Assembly (NCBI GenBank): GCA_012934845.2
Contig: WNNJ02001248.1
Span: 434,001 to 498,000 of the forward strand
DNA from: Pomphorhynchus laevis
Lineage: Eukaryota; Acanthocephala; Palaeacanthocephala; Echinorhynchida; Pomphorhynchidae
Direction: 5' to 3'
Length of the DNA: 64,000 nucleotides
This document shows positions 34,152 through 44,119 of the stretch, one piece after another (the stretch's first letter is position 1; every line of letters starts with the position of its first letter). Made by a program: the position numbers and the translations under genes. The notes beneath the pieces were generated by a model, which saw only the letters and a program-made list of their open reading frames with translations, was not told where the DNA came from and did not search any database.

Positions 34152-34312
34152 ATTCAACTCCTCGACGTCCACCGCGCTCCCTCCTTTATCACATTCAAAC
34201 ACCTCCTGCATTCACACCTCGACCCATGATTTACATTTTTGTTTTGTTGTGGTCATGTTAGCGTGCGCTGGCACGAATTTGCCACGTTAAAATAAATCTT
34301 TTTTTAATGGAA
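34152..34312 (+). mobile_element. Family B LINE, solo 3' end
   Basis: Only the last coding bases (LDVHRAPSFITFKHL-like) and the 3' UTR with GCGTGCGCTGGCACG and an AAATAAATC tail. Almost collinear with 27330-27480. A strongly 5'-truncated insertion. Confidence 0.88.
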
Positions 34313-34673
34313 CACATGTCGATATTTATTTCTGAATTAATCCCAGACCTTTGATTGTGTACACCATGACCCATTAATTATAAAATTGAAGGCTTTAAAA
34401 ATTGATTCGGTAATAAGTTTTTGAATATCTCATTTTATTAAGGGGCTGTTCATTTTCAGTATGTGAACGGGGCTTTCTCAGATTAATATGCATACAAATA
34501 GGCATTCCGTAGGGTTCGGTACTTGAGCATATTCTCTTTTTTCATATATGTCACTGAATTACCATCAAATTTAGATTCGAAGTCAATATTATATGCAGAT
34601 AATTTTAAAATGTGAAAAGCGATTAGATCACTATCGTACTTGGTTAGTTGAACAAATTAGCGTAATACAAATT

Positions 34674-34883
34674 CGCCACAAACTTTTCCTTGATATGCAT
34701 ATGATCACATTTGTCCATATGTATGACTAGATTTCTTAATATCTCAAAATATGGATGAATAGCTACGTCTGTAAGATAAAAATTTTCGAATGAACGATTG
34801 AACACTCAAGAGAAAAAATTTATGACAGAATTTTTATGTGATGCGGTTTAGGACACACATTCGTTGGACTCAATTCCCGTTAA
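34674..34883 (-). repeat. Second copy of the 32011-32303 LINE relic, with internal deletion
   Basis: AATACAAATTCGCCACAAAC and AATATGGATGAATAGCTACG occur in both places in the same order and orientation. About 85 bases between them are missing in this copy. The copies share decay, so they were duplicated after the element had already degenerated. Confidence 0.85.
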
Positions 34884-35129
34884 CAATGAGCTTGCGATCA
34901 GACATATCGGTGAGCTTGCGATCAGACATATCGATCAGACGTACAATGAGTTTGCAATCAGACATATCCTTAATTGAAGATTAGATAGTGATAATGAACT
35001 ACAGCTTAATACATCAAAATGTTTTTAAATGAGTATCAGAGGACGTAAGTTTTTAATTTCTTTACATTATTATTATCTCGATAAACGACCATTAGAGATA
35101 GTCGACCATGCCATTAATCTAGGTGTAAT

Positions 35130-36775
35130 TATTTATTATTATTATTATAACATACAAGACTATAGCCATGCAGCTGTTTTGTCTGCTCACGGTAACTAAT
35201 TTTATGTCAGCAAAAACTTAATCCGGATACACGATATTGAAATTAGAATATGTGCAAAGCCATGTAATTAGCGTTTTCTTAAAATGCACTCTATTTGATA
35301 TGTTGATGATATTCTATGGAAGTTCGTTCCAAAGCCTCACTGCTCGATGAGAAAGGCGATATAGTCTTCCGAGTTTGCCGTGATGAAGGGTCCTCACAGT
35401 AAGAGAGTGACCTCGTTTAGTAGTTCGCTGGCTTTGCTGAATACAGTTGACCGGGAATCTGTCACGCTCGAATACCATATCCCTAAAACAAAATATCAAG
35501 ACATACTATACTAGTACGGACTGAAGGAACTCCTATATTGCGCAAGCGATCTTTATAAGACAATTTCCTGATGGAATGGCACGATCTCGTCAACCTACGG
35601 AGGACATTTTCAAGCTCATTCATCTCCCCACGTGTACATGGAAATACTGCAGGGACACAATATTTAATAATTGGACGAATAAGTGAATTGTATATTATTT
35701 TAAGACAGGAAGCCGATGGATTACAAAAACACCTCCGGACCACATAGCTAAGTTTCCTGGTCGATTGGATGATTCTGTCCGTGTTTGGACGACTCTTCAA
35801 TGACTCGTGCACAAGTATTCCCAAATCTCTTGTGCATTGTACCTGCGTAATTGTCTCGGCACCCAATTTATATCTGAAAGGAAATTTCTTATGTCCTAAG
35901 TGCATGTGGCAGCACTTTGATATATTTAACATCAGTCCTGTCTCATTATTCCACTTAGCAATATTATCTAAATCTTCCTGGAGCAGAAAACAGTCATGAT
36001 ACGATTGAATGCACCGCCATAACTTGAGGTCATCCGCAAACGCTAGGATTTTGCATCTCAGTCTTAATAACAGATCCTGAAGGAAAATGTTGAATAGTAA
36101 AGGGCCGAGAACCGTACCTTGAGGCACTCCGGCACAAACATGACGTTGTGAAGAAACACTACTACCTAACCTCACTTGATATGACCGACCCTTTAAGAAC
36201 GAACTAATCCAACGAACTACATGGGGATCGATACCGTATTTAGCCAAAACTACTAGCAGAGGATCATGTGGTACTCGGTCAAACGCCCGGCTAAAATCGA
36301 TAAAAATTACATCGACCCCACACCCATCCGCTACTACATCTGCCCAATTTTCACGAGCCATAATTAAATTACTGAGGCATGATCGACCAGTTCGAAATCC
36401 ATGTTGAGAAGGGTGCAGAAGTTTAAATCTATCCATATGAGAAGTTATGTATTTATGCACGAACCTTTCAAGGCATTTACATACAACGCTTGTCAGACTT
36501 ACAGGACGATTATTGGACGGGTCTTCTCTGTTCCCTTTTTTGTATATAGGAGTAATGTGAGATCGCTTCCACTGATCAGGGATGTATGATGTACATAGAG
36601 ACATGTTAAACATCTCTGATAATGGGAATGCTAGCAGGTCATGGAGTTTTTGAAGAATAAAAGGATGAATGTCGTCCGGCCCAGCCGACGTGTAACAAGA
36701 TAATTTACGCAATTTCCGTGATACCTCTGCTGGAGAAATTAATGGCATATGGGAGACGAATGTCTCAGAAATTTG
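35130..36775 (-). mobile_element. EEP-type LINE (family A), RT part, 5'-truncated
   Basis: The 3' UTR at 35130-35310 has ATACAAGACTATAGCC and GTTTTGTCTGCTCAC as in other family A copies. Coding runs from 36748 down to 35314. It starts within the pre-RT segment (PLISPAEVSRKL), a typical 5' truncation. Confidence 0.88.
35314..36748 (-). pseudogene. LINE reverse transcriptase, family A copy, one frameshift
   Basis: 421 open codons (35483-36748): TSAGPDDIHPFIL, QWKRSHITPIYKKGNRED, LTSVVCKCLERFV, QHGFRTGRSCLSNL, VIFIDFSRAFDRVPHD (A), GVPQGTVLGPLLF (B) and LAFADDLKLW (C). A frameshift near 35490 moves the last 60 codons (FRDMVFERDRFPVN, LSHRAVRLWNELP) to a second frame. It aligns end to end with the 14150-15813 copy and even keeps the QHGFRTGRS junction that copy has lost. 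Confidence 0.9.
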
Positions 36776-36784
36776 AGCTAATTA

Positions 36785-36925
36785 ATGGTATCTGATGATT
36801 TATCTGCCAGATTACATACTGATTTAGTATATGCTAAAGCAATGCGTATTGTAGGCTTCCGTCGTGAGTTCAAGTTTCTTTATCTAATATCGCTTAATCC
36901 TCACATAATGCTTCGTTCTATAATT
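36785..36925 (+). pseudogene. LINE post-RT fragment, family C-like
   Basis: About 45 residues: VSDDLSARLHTDLVYAKAMR and IVGFRREFKF. These match ITDDFSTRQNTEYICSKAMR and MVGFLRRSF in the 52145-53236 LINE. No other part of the element is present. Confidence 0.75.
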
Positions 36926-37178
36926 GTGCAATTTCGGCAACGCACCATTAGCAATTAGAACAATCTATATGATTTGCTAATGCATTAAGAAATCGCAGAA
37001 AGCAATCAAAATTGATTTACTTACGGCAACTCTTAATTTATGAAAGCTGTTAATTTATTAACTACAAATGTCTTCCATATATGCAATTTTGAACTGTGCT
37101 TTGTGATGTTGCCAAAACAACAATAATAATTGTAAATACTCTACTTTAATATACGGTACTATATTCTAATTTAAAAAA
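36926..37178. other. AT-rich spacer, no gene seen
   Basis: Low-complexity AT-rich sequence between the LINE fragment and the family B 3' end. Confidence 0.6.
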
Positions 37179-37248
37179 GGATTTATTTTAACGTGGCAAA
37201 TGCGTACCAGCGCACGCTTACATGACCACAACAAAACAAGACTGTGAA

Positions 37249-40080
37249 TCAGGTGTCGAGAAGGTGTAAACGGAGGAGGTGTTTGAATGTGATAAAGGAG
37301 GGAGCGCGGCGGACGTCGAGAGGGAGTTGATTCCAGGCGAGTGAGGCGGCGACGAGGAAGGATCGGAAACCGTAGTTGTTGGAGTAATTAGGAACGTGGA
37401 GTAAGATGGTATGACAGGAACGAAGCGATAGCGAGGTGGGGCGAGTATCGTCTAAGAAAGGAAGGTTGATGAACGATGGTGAGCCGACAGCGATGAGACG
37501 AAAGGTAACGAGAAGGCGGAGTTTGATGCGGATGTGGATGGTGGGCCAGGAGAGTTGGGCAAAATATGTGGATGTGTGGTCGAAGCGACGGAGACGAAAG
37601 AGCACTCGAACGGCGGTGTTGATTATTCGTTGTAGGGGTAGGATGATGAATTTTGGAGAATTGGCGAAAAGGCTAAGGCAGTAATCGATTTTAGGAAAAA
37701 AAGCGATGAAAGAAGAGACATACAAGAACGGAAGTCGATAAGGGGGCGGATACGGCGGATGTCACGAAGAATTAAGTTAGACGAGCGGACCTTGTCACGG
37801 ACGAATGGTTTAAGGGAAAGGTGATCATCGAAATGGAAGCCTAAGAAAGTGAGATTGTGGACTATAGGGATGATCGATGAGGCAAAAGATACAATGGGAG
37901 GAGATATGTTTGGTTTACGGGGAAGGATCCACATTATTTTGGACTTTTCGGGGTTTAGAACGAGATGGAGATTGGAGAGACTTTTGTAAATAGAAGAAAG
38001 ACAGTTGGAAGCAGAAATGCCGATATCGTGTATGCGATGTGCGGGTGCATGAGCATAGATTAGAATATCATCAGCGTATTGCATGACGTTAAAGGAGTAA
38101 GGTTTGATAAATGGAGAGAGCTCGCCAAGCAAAAGAGAGAAAAGCAGGGACCTCGGACTGAACCTTGTGGGACCCCGCAAAAAATAGGGATGGGAGGGGA
38201 GGATGATGAATTAGAACAGACGCGAAAGGAACGGTAGGATAGATATGAGGCGAACTATGCTACGGAGGAGGAAGAAAAGCCGTAATCATAACGAAGGCGA
38301 GAAAGGAGGACGGAGTGGTCGACAATGTCGAATGCGGAGGAGAGGTCGAGGGAGATGAGAACACCATATAGAGCCTTGTCTCGAGAAATGAGTAAGTCGT
38401 GGTACACTTTTATGCATGTGATTTCTGTCGAGTGATTAGAGCGGAAAGCGAATTGGAAAGGAGGGTACATATTTGATGAGGAGAGATAAGCGTTGATTTG
38501 TATTAAGATGAGGCGTTCTAAGAGCTTAGAAAGAGTAGGGAGTAGCGAAATGGGGCGATAGCTAGAAGGAAGGGAGGGGTCGAGCGATTGTTTTTTAAGG
38601 AGGGGACGAACGATTGCGGATTTCCAGTGTGAAGGGAAGATACGACTGCGGATGGACGAGTTAAACAAGGTTGTGAGAAATGGGGATATCGATGAGCATA
38701 TAGATTTTAATATGTGGGTAGGCAGGGGATTGGCAGGTGAGGTTTTGTTGGGCAAGGACATGAGGACAGATGATACTTCTGTAGGTGAGACAGGGAGAAG
38801 ATGAAAGAGTTCCGGAAGGAGGAGAGTAGACTGGGCAGAGTGGGATAGGATGCAGACCGGGGTGTGAGAGAGCAGCGTTGGTACTTTAGTCTGGAGAAAT
38901 GACGAATAATCATTAGCATCGATGTTGCACGGCGTAGAGGAACGAGCCAGGATTGAGTTAAAAGTATGTCAGAGAGTCTTAGAGTTGAATAAAGTGATGA
39001 TTTTATGCTGCCAGAAGGAGTTGCATTTGGTACGTAGTAGGTTGAGATGAGACCGGCGAAGAGCAAGATAGGAATCACGGAAAGACGGAGTGATCGAGCG
39101 AAAATCGCGTCTGAGAGAGCGGTGATAGACTCGAAAAGTATGGCGGAGTCGACGCTTTGAGAGTAGACATTGGATGTCAAACCATGGGGCACGGTGCAAG
39201 CGACGGTGTGGGTGAGACTTGAAGGGCAAGATAATATCGAGAGTGGATGTGAGTTCAGAGTCGAAAAGAAAGGCGAGATCGTGATGAGATGAATATGTTA
39301 TTGTGGGTAATGATAGAGACGATTTGAGTAAAGCAGAGCGGAGAAGGGAGAGGTCAAGATTTCTCCAAGGGCGACGTAGGATTGTAGGTGTGTGAGGAGG
39401 GGTGTGGTTGCGAGTGAGATCAAGGGTGATAAGAAAGTGATCGGATAGACCAGGATCAGAGATGGACAGTGAGGTGTAGGCAGCAAAATGATCGGGGACA
39501 GCGATGATGTCGAGTGCCCCACCAAGTATATGTGTGAGGGCAGTGGAGATTAGTTTGTAATTGTAGTTGGATAGAATGTTGATGAAGCGGATGGAATCTG
39601 TGGAAGATGGGCTGTCTATGCGGATATTGAAGTCGCCTAGAACGAGTGAAGGGATTGAGGACAAAGAACAATGAGAAAGGAGGTCAGCGAGTTCGGTAAA
39701 AAATAAGGCTGTAGGAGCTGATGAACCAGGACGGTATACAATGGCGAGATCTAGAGTGATCGGGTTAGAATAACGACAAGTGAGCAATTCAAAAGAGCAA
39801 GGACTGAAAGGGGGATTGATTTTGCGAAGAGACGCTGGGTGACGCGCGAATGCGACGATGCCGCCATGATTAAAGGATTTAGAAAGGCATGAGCTGAGGG
39901 GGCGGGCGAATTCGACTAGGGAGCAACCGGCAGAGAGCAGACGGCGAATGGAAAGGTCGTCGGAATCTGAGTGTCAGGATTCGGTGAGGCACAAAAGATC
40001 GATGGATTGCTTGGTGAATAGGTTGAGGATAAGATCGGATTTATTGAGAATAGATCTAGTGTTGAGGAGACCGAGGCGGA
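37249..40080 (-). pseudogene. LINE ORF2 (endonuclease-RT), family B copy 2
   Basis: Same motifs as copy 1: LVLGDFNIRIDS, GLSDHFLITL, SAIVRPLLKKQSLDP, LISLDLSSAFDIVDH, GVPQGSVRGPCF, MQYADDILIYAH, AASLAWNQLPLDVRRAPS. Shared with copy 1: TGA for Trp near 39975, and TAG for Trp near 38258. Private: TGA for Trp near 38970 and a small indel near 37700 in the C-terminal domain. The frame around DPSLPSSYRPISLLPTLSK, broken in copy 1, is intact here. Confidence 0.9.
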
Positions 40081-40104
40081 AACCGTGTGCTGTGGCGAAA
40101 GAGT

Positions 40105-41129
40105 CTAGTGGAGAAGACACATAGGAGAGATGGAGCGCCATCGAATTTTTGGACGGGTGTGGACAACTTGAAAATTTCCGTTTATGTTTCGGATGGAGAG
40201 TGATGTTTCGCCGTTTTCCTCGCGACGGCGTTTTTCGATGCGGGCTGAAGAGATTTGAGCGATTTCAGAAGGGGCGCGATCGGGGAAAATTCGAGTGGTT
40301 GAAGATGACATGAGTTTGAATCGTTGAGTGAGGACAGAAGACGCGTGAGGGCGATGCTTGAAAACAATTTTTAGGAGAGGGGGCCGGAAAGGATTAGATT
40401 GAGAAGATTTGTTTAGACGGATGAATGCGACAGGAGAAATGTCCTTGAAAAAGGATGGTTTATCCGCAGGAACAATAGACGAGAGGATGGATCTGAAGGC
40501 GGAAACATCGTGGTCCAGACGTGCTTGTGGAGATAAGGAGTTAGAAGGCGTGATATTAGTAACAATGACGCAACGATCGCGAGAAGCAAAGCGCTTTCGT
40601 AAAGGATAACGACTGACGTGAGTAGGTGAGATTACGATAGAAGAGCTGTCAGTTGATGATTTGGAGGGATTTGGTTTGACGACGGGAGACATAGAGGATA
40701 ATGATAATAAAGAGGGTGGCAAGCGATGTGAGGAAAGGTTATGAGTGGAAGGATAGTGGAGGTTGGTGGAGGTGATTTTGATTGATGGATGCAAGTTATT
40801 GAGAAACGAGACGGGAAGGACGGACGTGGGGTGTCGGTGAGTGAAGATGAGATGGAATGGGAAGTGTATATGGTGGCAGGGTCGGTGGGTGGAGAAATGA
40901 CATTAGAAACGACGGGGGTAGTTTGAGTTGACGTGTTGGATGTTGATATGTGCTTATTGGAAAGGTTGCATATTAGTTTGTTGGCACAAAAACCACATAC
41001 GAAGTCTTCTTTAGCCTTATTCTTGTCGCAGGTGATTGTTGTCCAGACGCTGCAGTCGTGTATCGAGCACTTTACTTGCAGTTGTCCATAGTTGGTGTCC
41101 GTCTTAGTTGTTTTCTTACGTCCTCCCAT
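40105..41129 (-). pseudogene. LINE ORF1 with PHD-like finger, family B copy 2, one frameshift
   Basis: Likely start MGGRKKTTKTD near 41129, just after the tandem repeat, matching MGAKKKNLPK in copy 1. The PHD-like finger reads VKCSIHDCSVW, C, DFVCGFC. One C is lost near 40828 (CGTCCGTCC against CGTCCCGTCC in copy 1), which shifts the frame. The correct frame continues at 40794-40105 with SRYPLRKRFASRDRCVIV. The first third has low identity to copy 1, the rest nearly full identity. The tandem repeat upstream is open in several frames on both strands, so a longer N-terminus there is not convincing. Confidence 0.8.
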
Positions 41130-41133
41130 AAAC

Positions 41134-41432
41134 GATGGTTGTCGTCGATGGTTGTCGTCGATGGTTGTCGTCGATGGTTGTCGTCGATGGTTGTCGTCGA
41201 TGGTTGTCGTCGATGGTTGTCGTCGATGGTTGTCGTCGATTGTTGTCGTCGATGGTTGTCGTCGATGGTTGTCGTCGATGGTTGTCGTCGATGGTTGTCG
41301 TCGATGGTTGTCGTCGATGGTTGTCGTCGATTGTTGTCGTCGATGGTTGTCGTCGATGGTTGTCGTCGATGGTTGTCGTCGATGGTTGTCGTCGATGGTT
41401 GTCGTCGATGGTTGTCGTCGATGGTTGTCGTC
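41134..41432. repeat. 13-bp minisatellite, about 23 units, at LINE 5' end
   Basis: Unit GATGGTTGTCGTC on the plus strand, with a few GATTGTTGTCGTC variants. It lies between the shared 5' leader and ORF1 of family B copy 2. Because 13 is not a multiple of three, it repeats every 39 bases in all frames and is open on both strands; those reading frames are artefacts. Copy 1 has only a decayed version at 23220-23335. Confidence 0.97.
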
Positions 41433-41482
41433 GATGTATACTGAATCCACTGTATGTTATTTATTGTATGTATTTTAGATCT

Positions 41483-41625
41483 TGTAATTTGCTAGAACAG
41501 TTATAAATTTTCTATGGTTGTCGATGAATAAAATTTCTTCTATTGTCGTCGATTATTGTATTTACTTAAGATCTCAAACTTTTTTAAGGATGTATGTTAT
41601 TTTATCTCAAACTTTTTTTAAGCTC
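41483..41625 (-). promoter_or_regulatory. 5' leader of LINE family B, shared with the RLE element
   Basis: Two blocks are found in the same order and orientation as upstream of the intact RLE ORF. Block 1 (41592-41625) matches 48680-48714. Block 2, 29 bases at 41483-41511, is identical to 48917-48945. A promoter or RNA-leader role is inferred only from position. Confidence 0.65.
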
Positions 41626-41995
41626 TAATTGTAGATAACTTTAACGTGAGTAGTTATTATTAATATTTAAACAGCATCCAAAATCATGACTTAATTGGCT
41701 AGTCCACTGCAAAAAATAATCATAATAAAAAATTAAATAAAAATCTTCACAAATATAGGAAAGCAGTACTCCTCATTGCTTCCTTTACGGATAAATTATT
41801 ATTACAGCAAATGTTAATGATTAATTGTAAAACATATAAAAAATATTATTATTCAATATGAATAATATGGATTTCGTTGTAATAGATCAACCATAGATGC
41901 TTTAGGCGCGGTGCGCTCTTGGGTTAAGAAATGTTTAAATTTAAGACGTTCACTGTACGTTATATTCAAAAATATTGTATGTTATGTCCAACAAT
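41626..41995. other. AT-rich stretch, no gene seen
   Basis: No ORF or repeat of note between the LINE leader and the RTE fragment. Confidence 0.6.
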
Positions 41996-41999
41996 CTAG

Positions 42000-42265
42000 C
42001 AACTATCGGGGTATAAAGCTAATGAGTCACAATGAGACTATGGGAGAGAGTTGTAAACTACAGAATCAGAAAAGAAATCACGATCAGCGAAGAACAGCGT
42101 GGATTAAGGCCAGGTAGAAGCACTACAGATTGGATTTTTATATTGAGGCAGCTTTACGGTAAATTCAGCGAGAAACAACGGCCACTGCATAGTGTGTTTG
42201 TAGATTTGGAGAAAGCCTATGATACAGTGCCACGTGACCTTGTTTGGATATGCATAAGAAAGAAA
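42000..42265 (+). pseudogene. RTE/BovB-like RT fragment
   Basis: About 80 residues: LWERVVNYRIRKEITISEEQ, GLRPGRSTTDWIF, FVDLEKAYDTVPRDLVW (motif A). The pattern LWERV...ISE.Q.G..PGRST.D is characteristic of RTE-1/BovB-type LINEs. It differs from the RTE relics at 28.9-30.7 and 44.1-46.6 kb, so it is another RTE family. It stops before motif B. Confidence 0.85.
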
Positions 42266-42368
42266 GACTGCACTGAACAATATTATTATTAGTATTACAA
42301 GTTATATTATTAGTATTACAAGATACAATATACCAATTAAAAGTAAGGGAATTTGTCGATGTTCAGAA

Positions 42369-42953
42369 GTGTTTAACTTAAGACATGTACTCTCTTGTAG
42401 AGTCGGCGGCGGAACAATTATCAGACACAACGCCATACGCGACACGATCGGCTCGATACTAAGTGAGGCGCATGATCGCATGGATCGGGAAGTGGAATTA
42501 CGACCAGTAGATGAGGGTATAGTGTTTGCATCTAGCACTACAACGAGGGATAGATCCGCGAGAATGGACATTGTGTGTATGAATTTTTCAGAGGGTAGGA
42601 TGGAGCGGTCTTATGTCGACATTTGCGTTTTTAACCATTTAGCTCCATCCTATGCTCACCAAACTGTCAGTTCCACATTCGACTATCATTCAAATCGCAA
42701 GATGGCTAAATATGGCGAGCGTGTTTCACTGGTGGAGGATGGGATTTTCATACCAGCCATTGTTTCGACCGCTGCTGGAATTGGGAGAGAATTGGATCTC
42801 TTATTAAGAAAAGCTGCACGATATATTGCCATCAAAAACAAACAATCGTACGCAAACTGCATTTCTGACATACGAAGGCGATTATGCTTTAGCGTACAAA
42901 GAACGATCTCTGCGACTATTCGGATGGCAGAGTTAACTACTGTTTCACATTGA
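42369..42953 (+). pseudogene. RLE element endonuclease domain, 5'-truncated
   Basis: Contains IIRHNAIRDTIGSIL (RHN/D motif), ARMDIVCMNFSEG (first Asp), YVDICVFNHLAPS (second Asp) and HSNRKMAKYGERVSL (Lys). These line up with RHDSIRD, ARLDIACCGFYG, FDTCVFNVFAPS and TRKFAKYQERV in the intact copy. It then has FIPAIVSTAAGIG and AARYIAIKNKQSY. The nuclease core is uninterrupted over about 190 codons, though the copy lacks RT and the CCHC motif is degraded (VLSCRVGGG). Confidence 0.87.
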
Positions 42954-43074
42954 GAAACTTTTTTGTATCATATTGCCCAGTCTGGGATCGTATATTTCAA
43001 TTTGAGGCCCATTTGCGGGAACCTAAGTTAATATGTTTATTTTTAATAAATTGTTCATTATTAAAAAAAAAAAA
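42369..43074 (+). mobile_element. RLE-type non-LTR retrotransposon, copy 2 (3' end only)
   Basis: C-terminal endonuclease region, a short 3' UTR and A(12) at 43063-43074. The poly(A) is followed at once by TTATTATAC, the reverse complement of the (TAA)n tail of a minus-strand family C LINE. Same geometry as copies 1 and 3. Confidence 0.87.
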
Positions 43075-43760
43075 TTATTATACATTCAACAACATACGAG
43101 CATTAGCTCAAATAGCTGGCTCACAATAAGTTCGTAAATAAATTAATTAGTTTTTAAAATAAGGAAATGCAACACGAAACATTGCTTGATCCATTCGTAG
43201 TCTTCTTTTAAAAGCACTAAGTGAACTGCATCCAACGGTGTCTGCATCAAGGTTGTTCCACAGCTCAACAATTCTTCTATCAAATTGCATCGCGCCCAAT
43301 TTCTGTACTCTGTTTCTTCGAATAGTTAAAGAATGATCGCGAAGAACATTTGAACAACGTAGTTGAACCCTACTCCGAAGAGGGTGATGAGGACGTTGGA
43401 ATAAATGCCAAACAAGGCACATATCCATGTACCGACGGGTCCATGTGACGGTCTCAAGTCCTAATGATCTCAGTCTGTCTTCATAAGGCAGCGACGCCAA
43501 CGTTGGTGCTAGCTTTGTTGCCCTGCGAAGTACCCTCTCTGATTTCTTATGTTCATGCACAGTACGTGGGTATACAAACGGAGCTGCATATATTGTTTAA
43601 GTTGTTTAGAAATTATCTTGAACACTTATAACTTTTTCTTGGTAATCGTTCTTCTATAATCGTTCTTCTATAATCGTTCTTCTATAATCGTTCTTCTATA
43701 ATCCAAATCGTTCTTCTAATTAATTGTATGTTTATCAGAAACCAAATTTTTTTAAGGTTA
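43075..43760 (-). mobile_element. Family C LINE end plus RLE-type leader (short composite)
   Basis: From the 3' side: (TAA)n tail, 3' UTR with GAGCTAATGCTCG-like sequence, and an open 137-codon C-terminal domain (43147-43560: VLRRATKLAPTLASLPYEDR, LRDHSLTIRRNR, RRIVELWNNLD). Then comes sequence resembling the RLE/family B leader with four 14-bp units (about 43643-43719), all on the minus strand. Everything between leader and C-terminus is missing, as in an internally deleted, non-autonomous derivative. Confidence 0.7.
43643..43719. repeat. 14-bp minisatellite, about 4-5 units
   Basis: Unit TTCTTCTATAATCG, the reverse complement of the repeat at 48718-48910. The last unit is split by CCAAA. 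Confidence 0.93.
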
Positions 43761-44115
43761 TTTTATGTAGTAATTTCTAATTATGAATGACTTGTAATTA
43801 ATAAAATAGTTACTGTAGGTATATTAAATATAAAATGAGTAGTGCATAGATAGGGATGATAGTATTCGTCGGAAAAGAACAATTCTGGCAAATACCGATT
43901 CACCGGTATTATATTCAAAGGCAAATACCGATTCACCAGTATTATACGACTCATCAAAAGATGATGGTTTTAATGCTAGTAGCAGAATGAACCCGTCAAA
44001 CAAGCATCCATTGGCATCAGTAATATTGCAATTCACAGCAGACTGCAAGGACATATGATCTTTTGAATCAAAAAATTTATTATATACAAATTATATTATA
44101 TAATATAATTATATA
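43761..44115. other. Non-coding stretch with a short direct repeat
   Basis: GGCAAATACCGATTCACC occurs twice (about 43888 and 43920), then AT-rich sequence with ATATAATATAATTATATAAT. No gene seen. Confidence 0.6.
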
Positions 44116-44119
44116 ATAT

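Larger units (their letters stand above)
37179..41625 (-). mobile_element. EEP-type LINE (family B), long copy 2, inverted
   Basis: In minus order: 5' leader (41625-41483), a 13-bp tandem repeat (41432-41134), ORF1 (about 41129-40105), ORF2 (about 40100-37249) and a 3' UTR with the family hairpin (near 37200-37220) and poly-T side at 37179. From 40840 to 37180 it is almost the same sequence as 23813-27480. Upstream of that, ORF1 and the leader are quite different. Confidence 0.92.

Noticed and set aside
41134-41450. N-terminal DDNHRRQPSTTTI repeats as a real extension of LINE ORF1
   Set aside because: The repeat is in frame with ORF1 by chance. Copy 1 starts at MGAKKK without it, so MGGRKK is the likely start.
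41058-41506. Three plus-strand reading frames of 123-128 codons with repeated MVVVDGCRRWLSS
   Set aside because: They are all translations of the 13-bp minisatellite, which is open in every frame on both strands; no start context or homologue.
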